Source: Deltaproteobacteria bacterium (GTDB taxonomy: Bacteria; Desulfobacterota; Syntrophia; Syntrophales; UBA2210). From it: 39,203 bases of DNA. Each line of letters starts with the position of its first letter. The stretch's first letter is position 1. The stretch lies in the NCBI GenBank assembly GCA_026388515.1, contig JAPLJO010000074.1:1-39203 (forward strand), given 5' to 3'. Positions 1-8,933 of this stretch are shown here, piece by piece. Position numbers and translations under genes: made by a program. The notes under the pieces were generated by a model. The model was given only the letters and a program-made list of their open reading frames with translations. It was not told where the DNA came from and did no database searches.

Positions 1-1
1 G

Positions 2-271
2 TCAATTTATGCATTCGTCACATTGAAGGCCGGTGTGCAGAAGTCCGACGACCTGAAGAAGGAACTGGTTGCTCACGTGCGCAAGGAAATCGGACCCATC
101 GCCACCCCCGAAAAGATTCAGTGGGCCGATGCGCTGCCCAAGACCAGAAGCGGTAAGATCATGCGCAGGATATTGAAAAGAGTCGCCGCCAATGACATAA
201 GCCAGATTGGCGACACCTCAACGCTGGCTGATCCCTCCGTGGTGGATGACATTGTGAAGAACAGAATGTAA
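2..271 (+). CDS. acs: Acetyl-CoA synthetase (AMP-forming), C-terminal fragment
   Basis: The reading frame is open from the left edge, so the gene begins outside the window and only about 89 C-terminal residues are present. The visible part is the small C-terminal domain of an AMP-forming acetyl-CoA synthetase. It contains the A10 motif [11 protein letters not shown], whose lysine is the adenylation lysine in this family and the usual target of reversible acetylation, and then a typical Acs tail ending VDDIVKNRM. The enzyme joins acetate and CoA using ATP through acetyl-AMP. In a fatty-acid oxidiser it could assimilate acetate or run in reverse (inference). etfB starts about 135 bp downstream. 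The intact A10 motif contrasts with the two AMP-ligase homologues later in the window. Propionyl-CoA synthetase cannot be fully excluded from a fragment. Confidence 0.9.
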   Translation, partial: SIYAFVTLKAGVQKSDDLKKELVAHVRKEIGPIATPEKIQWADALPKTRSGKIMRRILKRVAANDISQIGDTSTLADPSVVDDIVKNRM

Positions 272-295
272 GTGACGGGAATGTAAAGTCCGGAG

Positions 296-318
296 ACCGG
301 CCTTTTCGGAAGGCCGGT
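296..318 (+). terminator. Hairpin after acs
   Basis: A perfect 9-bp stem (ACCGGCCTT / AAGGCCGGT) with a 5-nt TTCGG loop lies 24 bp after the acs stop codon. No T-run follows, so it may be a weak or Rho-assisted terminator or a 3'-end processing hairpin. It separates acs from etfB. Confidence 0.5.
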
Positions 319-405
319 TACCGCATTACGGGTATGGATTAATAAAAACATTGATGAGCCGGCGGGATCCTGCATGCCGGTCTTCATCGGCGAAAGGAGG
401 TTGCT

Positions 406-1176
406 GTGAACATAGTAGCGTGTGTGAAACAGGTTCCTGATACGGAAGCGTTGATCAAGGTAAAGCCTGATGGTTCAGGAATTGACGAGGGTGGTATCAA
501 GTGGGTTATGAATCCCTACGACGAATACGGCGTGGAAGAGGCGCTTCGGCTGAAGGAAGCCAAGGGCGGCGAGGTCACGATCGTGTCCGTTGGCCCGGCG
601 AGAGCCATGGAAACCATCCGTACCGCGCTTGCCATGGGTGCTGAAAAGGGCGTCCACGTGAGCGATCCACTGCTTGACAATACCGATGCCTACACGACGG
701 CGGCGGCGCTGGCGGCGGTCATCAAGGGACTCAATCCCGATATTATTTTCTGCGGTCAGCGGGCAATCGATGATGACTCGGGGCAGGTCGGTTCGATCCT
801 TGCCGCCATACTTGGTATTCCCCAGGTCACCATAGTGACGAAACTTGAAATGGCGGACGGTAAAATAAAGGCGATAAAACCAATCGAGGGCGCACAGCTT
901 GTGATTGAGAGCACGCTGCCCTGCGTGATCACGACGCAGAAAGGTTTGAATGAACCGCGCTACGCATCGCTGCCCGGTATCATGAAGGCGAAGAAGAAAC
1001 CCGTCGACGTGAAAAACGCGGCGGCGCTTGGTATCGCAACGGAACCCAAGGCAAAGGTTGCCAAGATGACGCCCCCTCCAGACAGGGCGCCTGGAAAGAT
1101 CATCGCGGGTGATGATCCGGCTGCGAAGGCCGCCGAACTGGTCCGGCTGCTGAGGGAAGAAGCCAAGGTAATATAA
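406..1176 (+). CDS. etfB: Electron transfer flavoprotein, beta subunit
   Basis: This 256-residue protein matches the usual length of EtfB/FixA. It starts with the family N-terminus (NIVACVKQVPDTEA) and has the nucleotide-binding segment GQRAIDDDSGQVG near residues 118-130. EtfAB is a soluble heterodimer that takes electrons from acyl-CoA dehydrogenases and passes them to a membrane oxidoreductase. The GTG start at 406 is supported by AAAGGAGG five bases upstream. etfA follows after 28 bp, so the two are surely cotranscribed. The EMO-like oxidoreductase downstream and the acyl-CoA dehydrogenase at 7.7-8.9 kb are the likely electron acceptor and donor (inference from context). Nothing visible indicates the bifurcating FixABCX type; no fixC or fixX homologue is nearby. 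Confidence 0.95.
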   Translation: MNIVACVKQVPDTEALIKVKPDGSGIDEGGIKWVMNPYDEYGVEEALRLKEAKGGEVTIVSVGPARAMETIRTALAMGAEKGVHVSDPLLDNTDAYTTAAALAAVIKGLNPDIIFCGQRAIDDDSGQVGSILAAILGIPQVTIVTKLEMADGKIKAIKPIEGAQLVIESTLPCVITTQKGLNEPRYASLPGIMKAKKKPVDVKNAAALGIATEPKAKVAKMTPPPDRAPGKIIAGDDPAAKAAELVRLLREEAKVI

Positions 1177-1204
1177 TCGAAAACATTGGAGGAGGACGAC
1201 AACA

Positions 1205-2182
1205 ATGGCAAAAGGTGTATGGATGGTTGCTGAACAGAGAGATGGAGCCTTGCGTAAGGTATCCTTTGAAATAGCGAGCGCGGCGAGGAAACTTGCCGAC
1301 GAACTGGGTGACGAAGTGTGCGCCGTAGTAATAGGGTCCGGTGTCGAAGGCCTTGCTCCCGAACTGGGCAAATACGGTGTCGACAAGGTGTACGTGGCTG
1401 ATGCGCCGGTCTTCGCCAATTATACGACCGATGCATATGCGGCGGCGGTGGCGAAAGTGGTCAAGGAAAACGACCCGGCAATTCTTCTTTGTGCCGCATC
1501 CGTGCTCGGAAAAGACCTCTCATCGAGGCTCGCGGGAACGCTGGCGACGGGACTGGCCGCCGACTGCACGGAACTGAAAATCGCCGATGGCAAGCTGATT
1601 GCCGTGCGCCCGATGTATGCCGGCAAGTGCTTCGGCCAGGTCGTGACGAGCTCCTTCCCCCAGATGGCGTCACTGCGTCCCAACGTGTTCCCGGTAAAGG
1701 AGAACGCCAAGGCCGGGGCCGTGGTCAAGTTTGACGCCGGGGTGAGCGATGCCGACGTCAAGGCGAAGACTGTCGAAGTACAGAAGGATGCCAGCGGGAA
1801 GATGGAACTGACGGAAGCCGATGTAATCGTCTCGGGCGGACGCGGCATGAAAGGTCCCGAGGGCTATGCCATACTCGAAGAACTGGCGGGTCTGCTTCGG
1901 GCGGCCGTGGGCGCATCGAGGGCGTCTGTTGATGCCGGCTGGAGGCCACAGAGTGACCAGGTCGGGCAGACCGGCAAGGTCGTGTCCCCCAATCTGTATA
2001 TTGCCTGCGGCATCTCCGGTGCCATTCAGCATCTGGCGGGCATGAGCTCTTCAAAGTATATCGTGGCAATCAACAAGGACGCGGAAGCGCCCATCTTCGC
2101 AAAGGCGGACTACGGTATTGTGGATGACCTTTTCAAGGTCGTGCCTGAAGTGACCAAAGAAGTGAAGAAGATTCTCTCGTAG
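1205..2182 (+). CDS. etfA: Electron transfer flavoprotein, alpha subunit
   Basis: A 325-residue EtfA/FixB of normal length. The C-terminal FAD-binding domain is clear: SGGRGMKG near residue 209, [12 protein letters not shown], the [25 protein letters not shown] block, and the tail [21 protein letters not shown]. These segments bind the FAD that shuttles electrons from acyl-CoA dehydrogenase. The ATG at 1205 follows GGAGGAGG. The gene is paired with etfB upstream and ends 9 bp before a strong hairpin, so etfBA looks like a self-contained transcription unit, with the oxidoreductase gene starting about 220 bp later. Confidence 0.95.
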   Translation: MAKGVWMVAEQRDGALRKVSFEIASAARKLADELGDEVCAVVIGSGVEGLAPELGKYGVDKVYVADAPVFANYTTDAYAAAVAKVVKENDPAILLCAASVLGKDLSSRLAGTLATGLAADCTELKIADGKLIAVRPMYAGKCFGQVVTSSFPQMASLRPNVFPVKENAKAGAVVKFDAGVSDADVKAKTVEVQKDASGKMELTEADVIVSGGRGMKGPEGYAILEELAGLLRAAVGASRASVDAGWRPQSDQVGQTGKVVSPNLYIACGISGAIQHLAGMSSSKYIVAINKDAEAPIFAKADYGIVDDLFKVVPEVTKEVKKILS

Positions 2183-2191
2183 GAATTTCAA

Positions 2192-2222
2192 TCAGGGGAG
2201 CGGCGTCACGCCGCTCCCCTGA
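2192..2222 (+). terminator. Strong hairpin after etfA
   Basis: A perfect 14-bp GC-rich inverted repeat (TCAGGGGAGCGGCG / CGCCGCTCCCCTGA) with a 3-nt loop starts 9 bp after the etfA stop. Only a short T-containing stretch follows (CGTCTTTA). It probably ends or attenuates etfBA transcription. Confidence 0.7.
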
Positions 2223-2400
2223 CGTCTTTATACGACGGCAGTCCGGAACTGCTCATATCATGAATAGTCACGTCACGAACCCCGGCACCACGGAAGAGGC
2301 CCCGGCGGTTGACCGGTAGGGAATATACGTAATCTGAATACAATAATGACGGGCCGTGTTTTTTCATGTCACGGGTGCCCGCTCAAGAGAGGGAGGCGTT

Positions 2401-4527
2401 ATGACGCACGGTGGAGATATATTGAAGGTTGGGAATGAGGGAAGAGAAGTTTTCTGGAATGCCCCGTTTCCCACGGAACCCATCCTCTTTCTGTTTACGG
2501 CGATTGTACTTGCCATAGCCGCGTATGGTGTGTACCTGCGCTGGCAGATGTGGACGGCAATCGGTAAACCGGAAGACAGGACTGACCAGCCGAAGGAACG
2601 TATACGGTCACTGATAATAAACGGTCTTTTCCAGGTCCGGACCTTCAGGGAGTACTATGCCGGCATATTTCACAGCCTGATATTTTTCGGATTTTTTGTG
2701 CTGATATTCGGCGCCGCCGTCGACGCCACTCAGTTCCATATCGGTCTTCCCTTCTTCCATGGAAAATTTTACCTGTGGTTTTCGCTCCTGATGGAAATAT
2801 TCGGCCTCGCGGTGCTGGCGGGTGTCGTGATGGCGCTGGTACGGCGCTACGTCCTGAAACCCGATCTCCTCGGGTACCAGGGAAAACCCGACAACACCTT
2901 CGACGATGCCGTCGTCCTCATTCTCATAGGAGCGATTATCGTGACGGGATTCATCATAGAATCGCTTCGCATCTACGTGAATTATAATCTTGACGGATAC
3001 ACCTGGGAGGTATGGTCGTTCGTAGGATTCGCGCTCTCCCATATATATACGGGAATCAGCTACGACTCGGTAAGGATGGCCCACAAGGTAATGTGGTGGA
3101 CCCACTCGTTCCTCACGTTTGCATTCATCGCCTATCTGCCGTGGTCCCGTCTCATGCACATCATCACCTCGCCGGTGAACCAGTATATGAAATCCCTCAA
3201 GCCGAAGGGATATCTTGAACCGATCAGGGACTTCGAAACGGCTGAAACCTTCGGCGTGGGTAAGCTCGAGGCTTTTACCTGGAAGCAGATATTCGATTCC
3301 GACGCCTGCACGCGGTGCGGCCGCTGCCAGGACGGATGCCCCGCCTATCTTTCCAAGAAACCCCTTTCTCCAAAGAAACTCGTGCAGGATATCAAAACGC
3401 ACTGGGAAGACAGGGTAAAGATAGTCCTGGCGGCCAGGAAGCTTGCAAAGGAAAAGGGTGGGGAGCCTGAAATACCACCTCCCGACAAGGCACTTCTCGG
3501 CGACGTCATCGATATGCATGAACTCTGGGCCTGCACGAACTGCATGTACTGCATGGAGAACTGCCCGGTCTATGTCGAACATGTGCCCAAGATAATCAGC
3601 ATGCGACAGTGCAAGGTGCTCATGGATGCGGAATTCTCTCCGGAGCTGCAGCTTACCTACCGCAACATGGAGAACAATTCCAATCCTTGGGGCATCGGCG
3701 GGCATCTGAGAGCCGACTGGGCGAAGGAAATCGGCGTGAAGACACTCGCCGAGGACCCGAACGTGGAGTACCTGTTCTACGTCGGCTGTTCAGGGTCTTT
3801 CGATGATCGCGGCAAGAAGGTGTCTGTTGCCTTCGCAAAGATTTTGAAAGCTGCCGGGGTGAGCTTCGGCATACTCGGTACGGAAGAAGGGTGCTGCGGT
3901 GATTCCGCGATGCGCGGCGGCAATGAGTACCTGTACCAGTCTCTCGCACAGGCGAATATCGAGCTGATGAACGGATACGGCGTGAAGAAAATCATCTGCA
4001 CCTGTCCCCATGGCTATAATGCACTGAAGAAGGACTACCCCCATTTCGGCGGCAATTTCGAAGTGTATCACCATAGCGAGATTCTCGCCGATCTCATTGC
4101 CGGCGGCAGGATACGGCTCAAGAAGGCCGTCTCGTCGCTCTGCACCTATCATGACTCATGCTTCCTGGGACGGTATAACGATATATACGAACAGCCGCGG
4201 AAGGTACTCAGTGCCGTGCCCGGCGTGCGCATGGTGGAAATGAAGCGAAACCTGGAGAAAAGTTTCTGCTGCGGCGCGGGCGGCGGGCGTATGTGGATGG
4301 AAGAGGATATCGGCGAACGCATCAACGACATGAGGACGGATCAGGCCATCGAAGCGGGAGCGGAAACGATCGCCGTCGCATGCCCCTTCTGTCTCACCAT
4401 GATGGCCGACGGTATCAAGGACAGGGCGATGGAAGAAAAAATGAAATCCCTCGATATCGCCGAAATCGTATGGGACGCGATGGATCTCGAGGAGGCGCAG
4501 GCGGCACCGGCAGCTCCTTCGGAATAG
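2401..4527 (+). CDS. EMO-like membrane FeS oxidoreductase (ETF:quinone oxidoreductase, HdrBC/DUF224 type)
   Basis: This 708-residue fusion has three parts. The first ~280 residues are a NarI-like cytochrome b membrane domain with several hydrophobic segments and candidate haem histidines (HSLIFFGFF, LSHIYTG, WWTHSF). An HdrC-like module follows with two 4Fe-4S motifs (CTRCGRCQDGCP near 303 and CTNCMYCMENCP near 378). The C-terminal part is HdrB-like, with two CCG domains (EEGCCGDSAMRGG and SFCCGAGGG). Proteins of this architecture beside etfAB in syntrophic fatty-acid oxidisers are established as EtfAB:(methyl)menaquinone oxidoreductases. I chose the ATG at 2401 because GGGAGG sits four bases upstream; a GTG at 2356 would add 15 residues without a clear ribosome site. 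By context it should carry beta-oxidation electrons into the quinone pool. Confidence 0.9.
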   Translation: MTHGGDILKVGNEGREVFWNAPFPTEPILFLFTAIVLAIAAYGVYLRWQMWTAIGKPEDRTDQPKERIRSLIINGLFQVRTFREYYAGIFHSLIFFGFFVLIFGAAVDATQFHIGLPFFHGKFYLWFSLLMEIFGLAVLAGVVMALVRRYVLKPDLLGYQGKPDNTFDDAVVLILIGAIIVTGFIIESLRIYVNYNLDGYTWEVWSFVGFALSHIYTGISYDSVRMAHKVMWWTHSFLTFAFIAYLPWSRLMHIITSPVNQYMKSLKPKGYLEPIRDFETAETFGVGKLEAFTWKQIFDSDACTRCGRCQDGCPAYLSKKPLSPKKLVQDIKTHWEDRVKIVLAARKLAKEKGGEPEIPPPDKALLGDVIDMHELWACTNCMYCMENCPVYVEHVPKIISMRQCKVLMDAEFSPELQLTYRNMENNSNPWGIGGHLRADWAKEIGVKTLAEDPNVEYLFYVGCSGSFDDRGKKVSVAFAKILKAAGVSFGILGTEEGCCGDSAMRGGNEYLYQSLAQANIELMNGYGVKKIICTCPHGYNALKKDYPHFGGNFEVYHHSEILADLIAGGRIRLKKAVSSLCTYHDSCFLGRYNDIYEQPRKVLSAVPGVRMVEMKRNLEKSFCCGAGGGRMWMEEDIGERINDMRTDQAIEAGAETIAVACPFCLTMMADGIKDRAMEEKMKSLDIAEIVWDAMDLEEAQAAPAAPSE

Positions 4528-4554
4528 CCCGCATCATTATGGACGAGTAATCAC

Positions 4555-4591
4555 AAAGCCCCCGGCAGTAATCACCCCGGGGGCTTTTTTT
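4555..4591 (+). terminator. Rho-independent terminator after the EMO-like gene
   Basis: An 11-bp stem (AAAGCCCCCGG / CCGGGGGCTTT), a loop of about 11 nt and a run of seven T's. This is a textbook intrinsic terminator 27 bp after the oxidoreductase stop codon. Confidence 0.93.
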
Positions 4592-4677
4592 ATGGTGTTT
4601 TGATCAAAAATCTATTAAAAAAATGACCCACGCGGGCGCTGTGGTATCCGCCTGCATGAAGAAGAGGTGCTCCACCG

Positions 4678-6369
4678 GTGGTTTCCTGCGATGACAAACC
4701 GTGGTTGAAATCCTACGAACGGAACGTGCCCGAGCACATCGCCTATGAAAGAACCTGCATGCCGGAGTATCTTGACAGGGCGGCAGAGTCCTTCCCCGAC
4801 CGTGATGCGCTCATTTTTGAAGGGTACAGGATTACCTTCAGGGAACTGAAGGACATGGTCGATCGTTTCGCCTCCTTTCTCGCACACCGGGGGATTTCCA
4901 AAGGTGATGCTGTTGCGGTGCTGCTCCCCAATACCATTCCCTGCGTCGTTTCATATTTTGCCATACTTAAATGCGGCGCGATTGCGGTAATGAATAATCC
5001 CCTTTCCGCCAATGCCGAGCTGGAATACCAGTTCAGCAATTCGGGCTCGCGCCTGCTCATCACACTGGATCGCCTCCTTCCCCGCATGATCAGGCTGCGG
5101 CCGAAAACCCCGGTGCGGGAGATCGTCTCTACCGCCATCGAGGATTATCTGCCCTTCCCGAAGAAGCTCGTCTACCCTTTTTTCGCGAAGAGAAGGAAGA
5201 AAACCCCGGAAGCGGGAAAGGCGCCCGACGTATATTCATGGAAGGGGTGCCTCGCCGGTCATGATCCCGCGCTACCGTCCGTGCGGGTTGATTTTGAAAC
5301 CGTCGCCATGTACCAGTACACGGGCGGCGCCTCGGGCACCTCGAAGGGCGTTATCCTTACCCATGGGAATCTGAGCACCCAGGTGCAGATGCTCCAGGTC
5401 TGGTTTTCCACGTTTGCAAGAGGAAGGGAAATCATGCTGGGGGCACTGCCGTTTTTTCATGTCTTCGGTCTTTCCACGGTGATGAATTTCGCCGTCTCGA
5501 TGGCGTGGACCAATGTGCTCGTTCCCAACCCGAAGGGGGCGCGACTCCTTGAGGCCATACGGAAATACCGGCCGACATTTGCCCCTCTCGTTCCCACCAT
5601 GTATGTCAGGATGCTGGCGCATCCGGATTTGAAAAAAACGGACATGACCTGCCTCAGGGGGTGCTTTTCGGGGAGTGAACCGCTGCCCGTTGAGGTGATT
5701 CATGATTTCGAGCACATCACCGGTGCGACAATCGTCGAAGGATTCGGCCTCACCGAAACATCCCCCGTGACCCATATCAATCCGTTTTCCGGCGCGGCCC
5801 GGAAGGTGGGAAGCGTGGGCGTACCTGTTCCCGACACGTGCTGCAGGATTGTAAGCACCGAGGATGGCGTTACCGATGTGCCGGTGGGTGCTCAGGGCGA
5901 GCTCATTGTCAGCGGCCCCCAAGTCATGAAGGGCTACAAAGATATGCCGCGGGAAACGGACCAGACAATCCGTGACGGGTGGTGCTACACCGGAGACATC
6001 GCCACCATGGACGACGACGGGTATTTCTACATCGTGGACCGTATGAAAGACATGATTATCTCCGGCGGCTACAATATCTATCCCCGTGAAATCGAGGAGG
6101 TGCTCGACGGACACCCGAAGGTGCGCGAAGTCTGTGCTATCGGTGTTCCCGACCCCAGGCGGGGTGAGTGCGTGAAGGTGTTTGTCGTATTGAAAGAGGG
6201 GGAGACGGCAACGGGAGAGGCGCTCAAGGACTACTGCAGAACGCGAATGGCGAAATATAAAATTCCCCGTGAAATCGAGTTCAGGGAGGTGCTGCCCGGA
6301 ACGGGAGAGGGTGCCGACCGCAGGAAGGAACTGAAGGCCGAGGAACTGATGAGGCGGCAGGAACCGTAA
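4678..6369 (+). CDS. AMP-dependent acyl-CoA synthetase homologue lacking the A10 lysine
   Basis: A 563-residue member of the ANL adenylating family, long/medium-chain acyl-CoA synthetase type. Visible motifs are A3 YTGGASGTSKG (214-224), A5 EGFGLTETSP (354-363), A7 YTGD (437-440), and the hinge/A8 region DRMKDMIISGGYNIYPREIEE (from 454). The C-terminal A10 loop, normally LPKTxxGK, reads LPGTGEGADRRKELK (539-553): both the PKT lysine and the catalytic GK lysine are replaced. In studied relatives that lysine is needed for the adenylation half-reaction, so activity may be reduced, changed or absent (inference). The GTG start at 4678 has a modest AGAGG upstream. The gene follows a strong terminator, stands alone, and converges with the - strand beta-oxidation operon. 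The substrate cannot be read from the sequence. Confidence 0.85.
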   Translation: MVSCDDKPWLKSYERNVPEHIAYERTCMPEYLDRAAESFPDRDALIFEGYRITFRELKDMVDRFASFLAHRGISKGDAVAVLLPNTIPCVVSYFAILKCGAIAVMNNPLSANAELEYQFSNSGSRLLITLDRLLPRMIRLRPKTPVREIVSTAIEDYLPFPKKLVYPFFAKRRKKTPEAGKAPDVYSWKGCLAGHDPALPSVRVDFETVAMYQYTGGASGTSKGVILTHGNLSTQVQMLQVWFSTFARGREIMLGALPFFHVFGLSTVMNFAVSMAWTNVLVPNPKGARLLEAIRKYRPTFAPLVPTMYVRMLAHPDLKKTDMTCLRGCFSGSEPLPVEVIHDFEHITGATIVEGFGLTETSPVTHINPFSGAARKVGSVGVPVPDTCCRIVSTEDGVTDVPVGAQGELIVSGPQVMKGYKDMPRETDQTIRDGWCYTGDIATMDDDGYFYIVDRMKDMIISGGYNIYPREIEEVLDGHPKVREVCAIGVPDPRRGECVKVFVVLKEGETATGEALKDYCRTRMAKYKIPREIEFREVLPGTGEGADRRKELKAEELMRRQEP

Positions 6370-6437
6370 GAGAGGTCTCTACAACCTCACCGATCCGCCG
6401 TGCAGCGGCCCGCGGTATCATGATTTCCCGCTCATGC

Positions 6438-7646
6438 TCATGCGCCGAATTTCGAAAGCCGCCGCGCGTGCGCGAGTGCAAGTCCCATGAGGTACACCAT
6501 GGGAAGTCTCCCGAGGCCTCCCGTGATGCAGTCCCGTTCACCGAAATGCATCACCGCGTCCGGCCTGCACAGGGCTGATGAGAGGAGCACCGGAACGGGA
6601 TGCCAGCTGTGCGAGGCCATGACGGCCGGCGTGGAATGATCTCCCGTGATGACAAGCACATCGGGTTTCAGCGCGACCACTTCCGGTATCAGGGAATCGA
6701 TTTCTTCTATTGCCTTCACCTTCCCGTCGAAATTGCCGTCCTCTCCCCTCGCGTCCGTCGCCTTCACATGGAGAAAGAAGAAATGGTAGCGGCGGAAATT
6801 TTCTCTGAGGGAGCCGAATTGATCCCTGACTGACGCCGTCACGGGGTGGACGGTCATGCCGAGCAGCCGTGCAATCCCCCGGTACATGGGGTAATTGGCG
6901 ATCGCGAGCGCCTTTAATCCGAATCGTCCTTCAAAGGTGCGATATTCCCTGAACCGTGCGAAGCCCCTGAGGAGAATCGTGTTTGCCCGCAATTCTGCGG
7001 CGAGCACGCGGCGTGCCCGGGCGGTCACCTCTTCAATGAGGCGTCGCGTCGTTTCCGCCTCCGGCACTGTGGCGCGGGGCACACGCGGTGGTTTTCCCGT
7101 CAGTTCAGGGTCGGTGTCGGTAATTTCCTCGCGGAGGTTGTCTCCCCGGAGCACCAGGAGTGCCCGGTGTTCCTTTTCCGGTACAAACAGCACGTCCGCG
7201 CCGGCGGTTCCCGTGAGATGTTCGTTCAGCCTGCGGCAGAGCCGCGCGCAGGTTTCCGTATCAATGCGCCCCGCGCGCCTGTCGGTGATCATGCCTTTTT
7301 CATCGGCCGTGGCAAAGTTGACCCGCGCGTAGAGATCGCCTTCCTTCATGGCGAACTCAATGCCGGCGGCGGTGAGGAGTCCTCTCCCCACATTGTGTAT
7401 CACCGGGTCGTATCCGAAAAGGGCGAAATGGGCGGGCCCGCTCCCCGGAGTGATGCCATACCCGATGGGATCGAGGATCCCGCAGATCGACTGTCGTGCG
7501 AGGCTGTCGAGATTCGGCGTCACCGCCGTCTCGAGTTCCGTCCTGCCCGTATCGGGGTGGGGGAGACCGCCGATGCCGTCGAGAATGACAAAGACAATCG
7601 TGGTAGTATTCTCAACCACAAGGGTATCGATGAGTTCGGGATTCAT
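6438..7646 (-). CDS. apgM: Archaeal-type 2,3-bisphosphoglycerate-independent phosphoglycerate mutase
   Basis: A 402-residue protein of the alkaline phosphatase superfamily that matches ApgM rather than the longer GpmI. It has the N-terminal metal site VILDGIGG (Asp23), the catalytic serine in TPGSGPAHFALFGYDP (Ser69), and C-terminal metal ligands in ITGDHSTP and HSWHPVPV. It interconverts 3- and 2-phosphoglycerate in glycolysis and gluconeogenesis. The ATG at 7646 follows AGAGG. It is the last gene of the - strand cluster, 65 bp after the acyl-CoA dehydrogenase with a hairpin between them. Sugar synthesis from acetyl-CoA would need this step, which might explain its place, but that is inference. 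Confidence 0.9.
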   Translation of the reverse strand: MNPELIDTLVVENTTTIVFVILDGIGGLPHPDTGRTELETAVTPNLDSLARQSICGILDPIGYGITPGSGPAHFALFGYDPVIHNVGRGLLTAAGIEFAMKEGDLYARVNFATADEKGMITDRRAGRIDTETCARLCRRLNEHLTGTAGADVLFVPEKEHRALLVLRGDNLREEITDTDPELTGKPPRVPRATVPEAETTRRLIEEVTARARRVLAAELRANTILLRGFARFREYRTFEGRFGLKALAIANYPMYRGIARLLGMTVHPVTASVRDQFGSLRENFRRYHFFFLHVKATDARGEDGNFDGKVKAIEEIDSLIPEVVALKPDVLVITGDHSTPAVMASHSWHPVPVLLSSALCRPDAVMHFGERDCITGGLGRLPMVYLMGLALAHARRLSKFGA

Positions 7647-7658
7647 GGGCGCCTCTAT

Positions 7659-7692
7659 GGAGGGGGGCAGGACCGTTCAGGGTCCCGCCTCC
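7659..7692 (-). terminator. Intergenic stem-loop between acyl-CoA dehydrogenase and apgM
   Basis: An imperfect inverted repeat with GGACC/GGTCC inner arms and GGAGG/CCTCC outer arms in the 65-bp gap. No T-run is seen. It could act as a partial terminator or mRNA-stability hairpin that uncouples apgM from the beta-oxidation genes. Confidence 0.35.
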
Positions 7693-7711
7693 CGGGCATG
7701 TATATCCCCGG

Positions 7712-8860
7712 CTATCTCATGCCAAGGAGTTTCCGCGCAATCACGATGCGGTGGATTTCGTTGGTGCCCTCGTAAATCTGGCATATCTTCGCATCCCGCA
7801 TGTGGCGCTCCGCGGGATATTCCTTGCAGTAACCGTAACCGCCGAATATCTGGACGCCCTCCACGGAGGCCCTCATTGCCGCGTCCGAGGCGAACATTTT
7901 TCCCATTGCCGCTTCTTTTTCAAAATTAAGCCCGTGGTCTTCGTACCATGCGGCCTTGAGCAGGAGCAATTCCGCGGCATCGAGCTCGGTGGCCATATCG
8001 GCGAGCTTCCATTGGATTGCCTGGAAAGAACTGATGGCCTGGCCGAACTGGACACGCTCTTTTGAATACTGGAGCGAGTCTTCGAGAACGGCCCTTCCGA
8101 TTCCCAGCGCCTGGGCGCCGATGCCGATGCGGCCCGCGTTGAGGCCTTCCAGCATCTGGCGGAAGCCCTCGCCGGGTTTCCCCAGGAGATTTTCCACGGG
8201 AACCTCCGCGTCCTCAAAGACGAGTTCCGCGGTGCCCGAGGCGAGAATTCCGATTTTTTCCTCGATGGCGCCCACGGAAAAGCCCGGTGTATTTTCCAGG
8301 TCCACCAGGAGATTGATGATTCCCTTGTATCCCTTCGAGGGATCCTCCGTGGCGGCCAGCACGCAGCATTTCGCCACGTTGCCGCTGGTGATGAATTTCT
8401 TGACGCCGTTGACGATGTACTTGTCGCCTTTGCGTTCCGCACGGCATCGAAGCGCTCCCGCGTCGCTCCCCGCCCCCGCCTCGGTGAGCGCGTAGCATCC
8501 TTCCACCTCACCGTGAGCCACGGGGTAGAGAAACTTCATTTTCTGCTCATGGGTGCCGAACATTTTGACGGGGTACCCGTAGAGCGAGTTGTTCACCGAC
8601 ATGATGACCCCGCAGCTTGCGCATCCGCGGGCAACTTCGGTGAGGGCGAGGACATAGGTGACGTTGTCCATGCCGGCGCCGCCGTACTCCGTGGGAGTAG
8701 ACACCCCCATAAGCCCCATCTCGCCGAGCTTCCGGCAGATTTCCTTCGGATGCCGGTGCGTCTTGTCGAGTTCCCCGGCGATGGGCCTGATCTCCTCATC
8801 GGCAAAACGCCGTACCATGTCGAGTACCATCTGTTGTTCTTCTGTAAGTCCGAAATTCAT
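7712..8860 (-). CDS. Acyl-CoA dehydrogenase (short-chain/butyryl-CoA type)
   Basis: A 382-residue acyl-CoA dehydrogenase of normal family length. It has the FAD/substrate signatures CYALTEAGAGSDAGAL and KKFITSGN, the GAQALGIGRAVLEDSLQYSKER segment typical of the C-terminal helical domain, and the C-terminal QIYEGTNEIHR in which Glu364 is the expected catalytic base. It oxidises acyl-CoA to trans-2-enoyl-CoA and reduces EtfAB, whose genes lie at 0.4-2.2 kb. The ATG at 8860 follows AAGGAGAG. It lies 73 bp downstream of the enoyl-CoA hydratase in the same operon. The neighbouring four-carbon pathway genes suggest butyryl-CoA as substrate, but chain length cannot be proved here. Confidence 0.92.
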   Translation of the reverse strand: MNFGLTEEQQMVLDMVRRFADEEIRPIAGELDKTHRHPKEICRKLGEMGLMGVSTPTEYGGAGMDNVTYVLALTEVARGCASCGVIMSVNNSLYGYPVKMFGTHEQKMKFLYPVAHGEVEGCYALTEAGAGSDAGALRCRAERKGDKYIVNGVKKFITSGNVAKCCVLAATEDPSKGYKGIINLLVDLENTPGFSVGAIEEKIGILASGTAELVFEDAEVPVENLLGKPGEGFRQMLEGLNAGRIGIGAQALGIGRAVLEDSLQYSKERVQFGQAISSFQAIQWKLADMATELDAAELLLLKAAWYEDHGLNFEKEAAMGKMFASDAAMRASVEGVQIFGGYGYCKEYPAERHMRDAKICQIYEGTNEIHRIVIARKLLGMR

Positions 8861-8933
8861 AGGATCTCTCCTTCGTCGTATAGTCGGATTCTTCCCGGGC
8901 GCATCCCCGGTTCATGCCTTTCGCCCGGCACCG

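Noticed and set aside
2309-2344. Promoter for the EMO-like gene (TTGACC with TAATCT or TACAAT)
   Set aside because: Spacings are 15 and 24 bp, both off the usual 16-18 bp, so I could not support a specific site, although a promoter in this gap is likely after the etfA hairpin.
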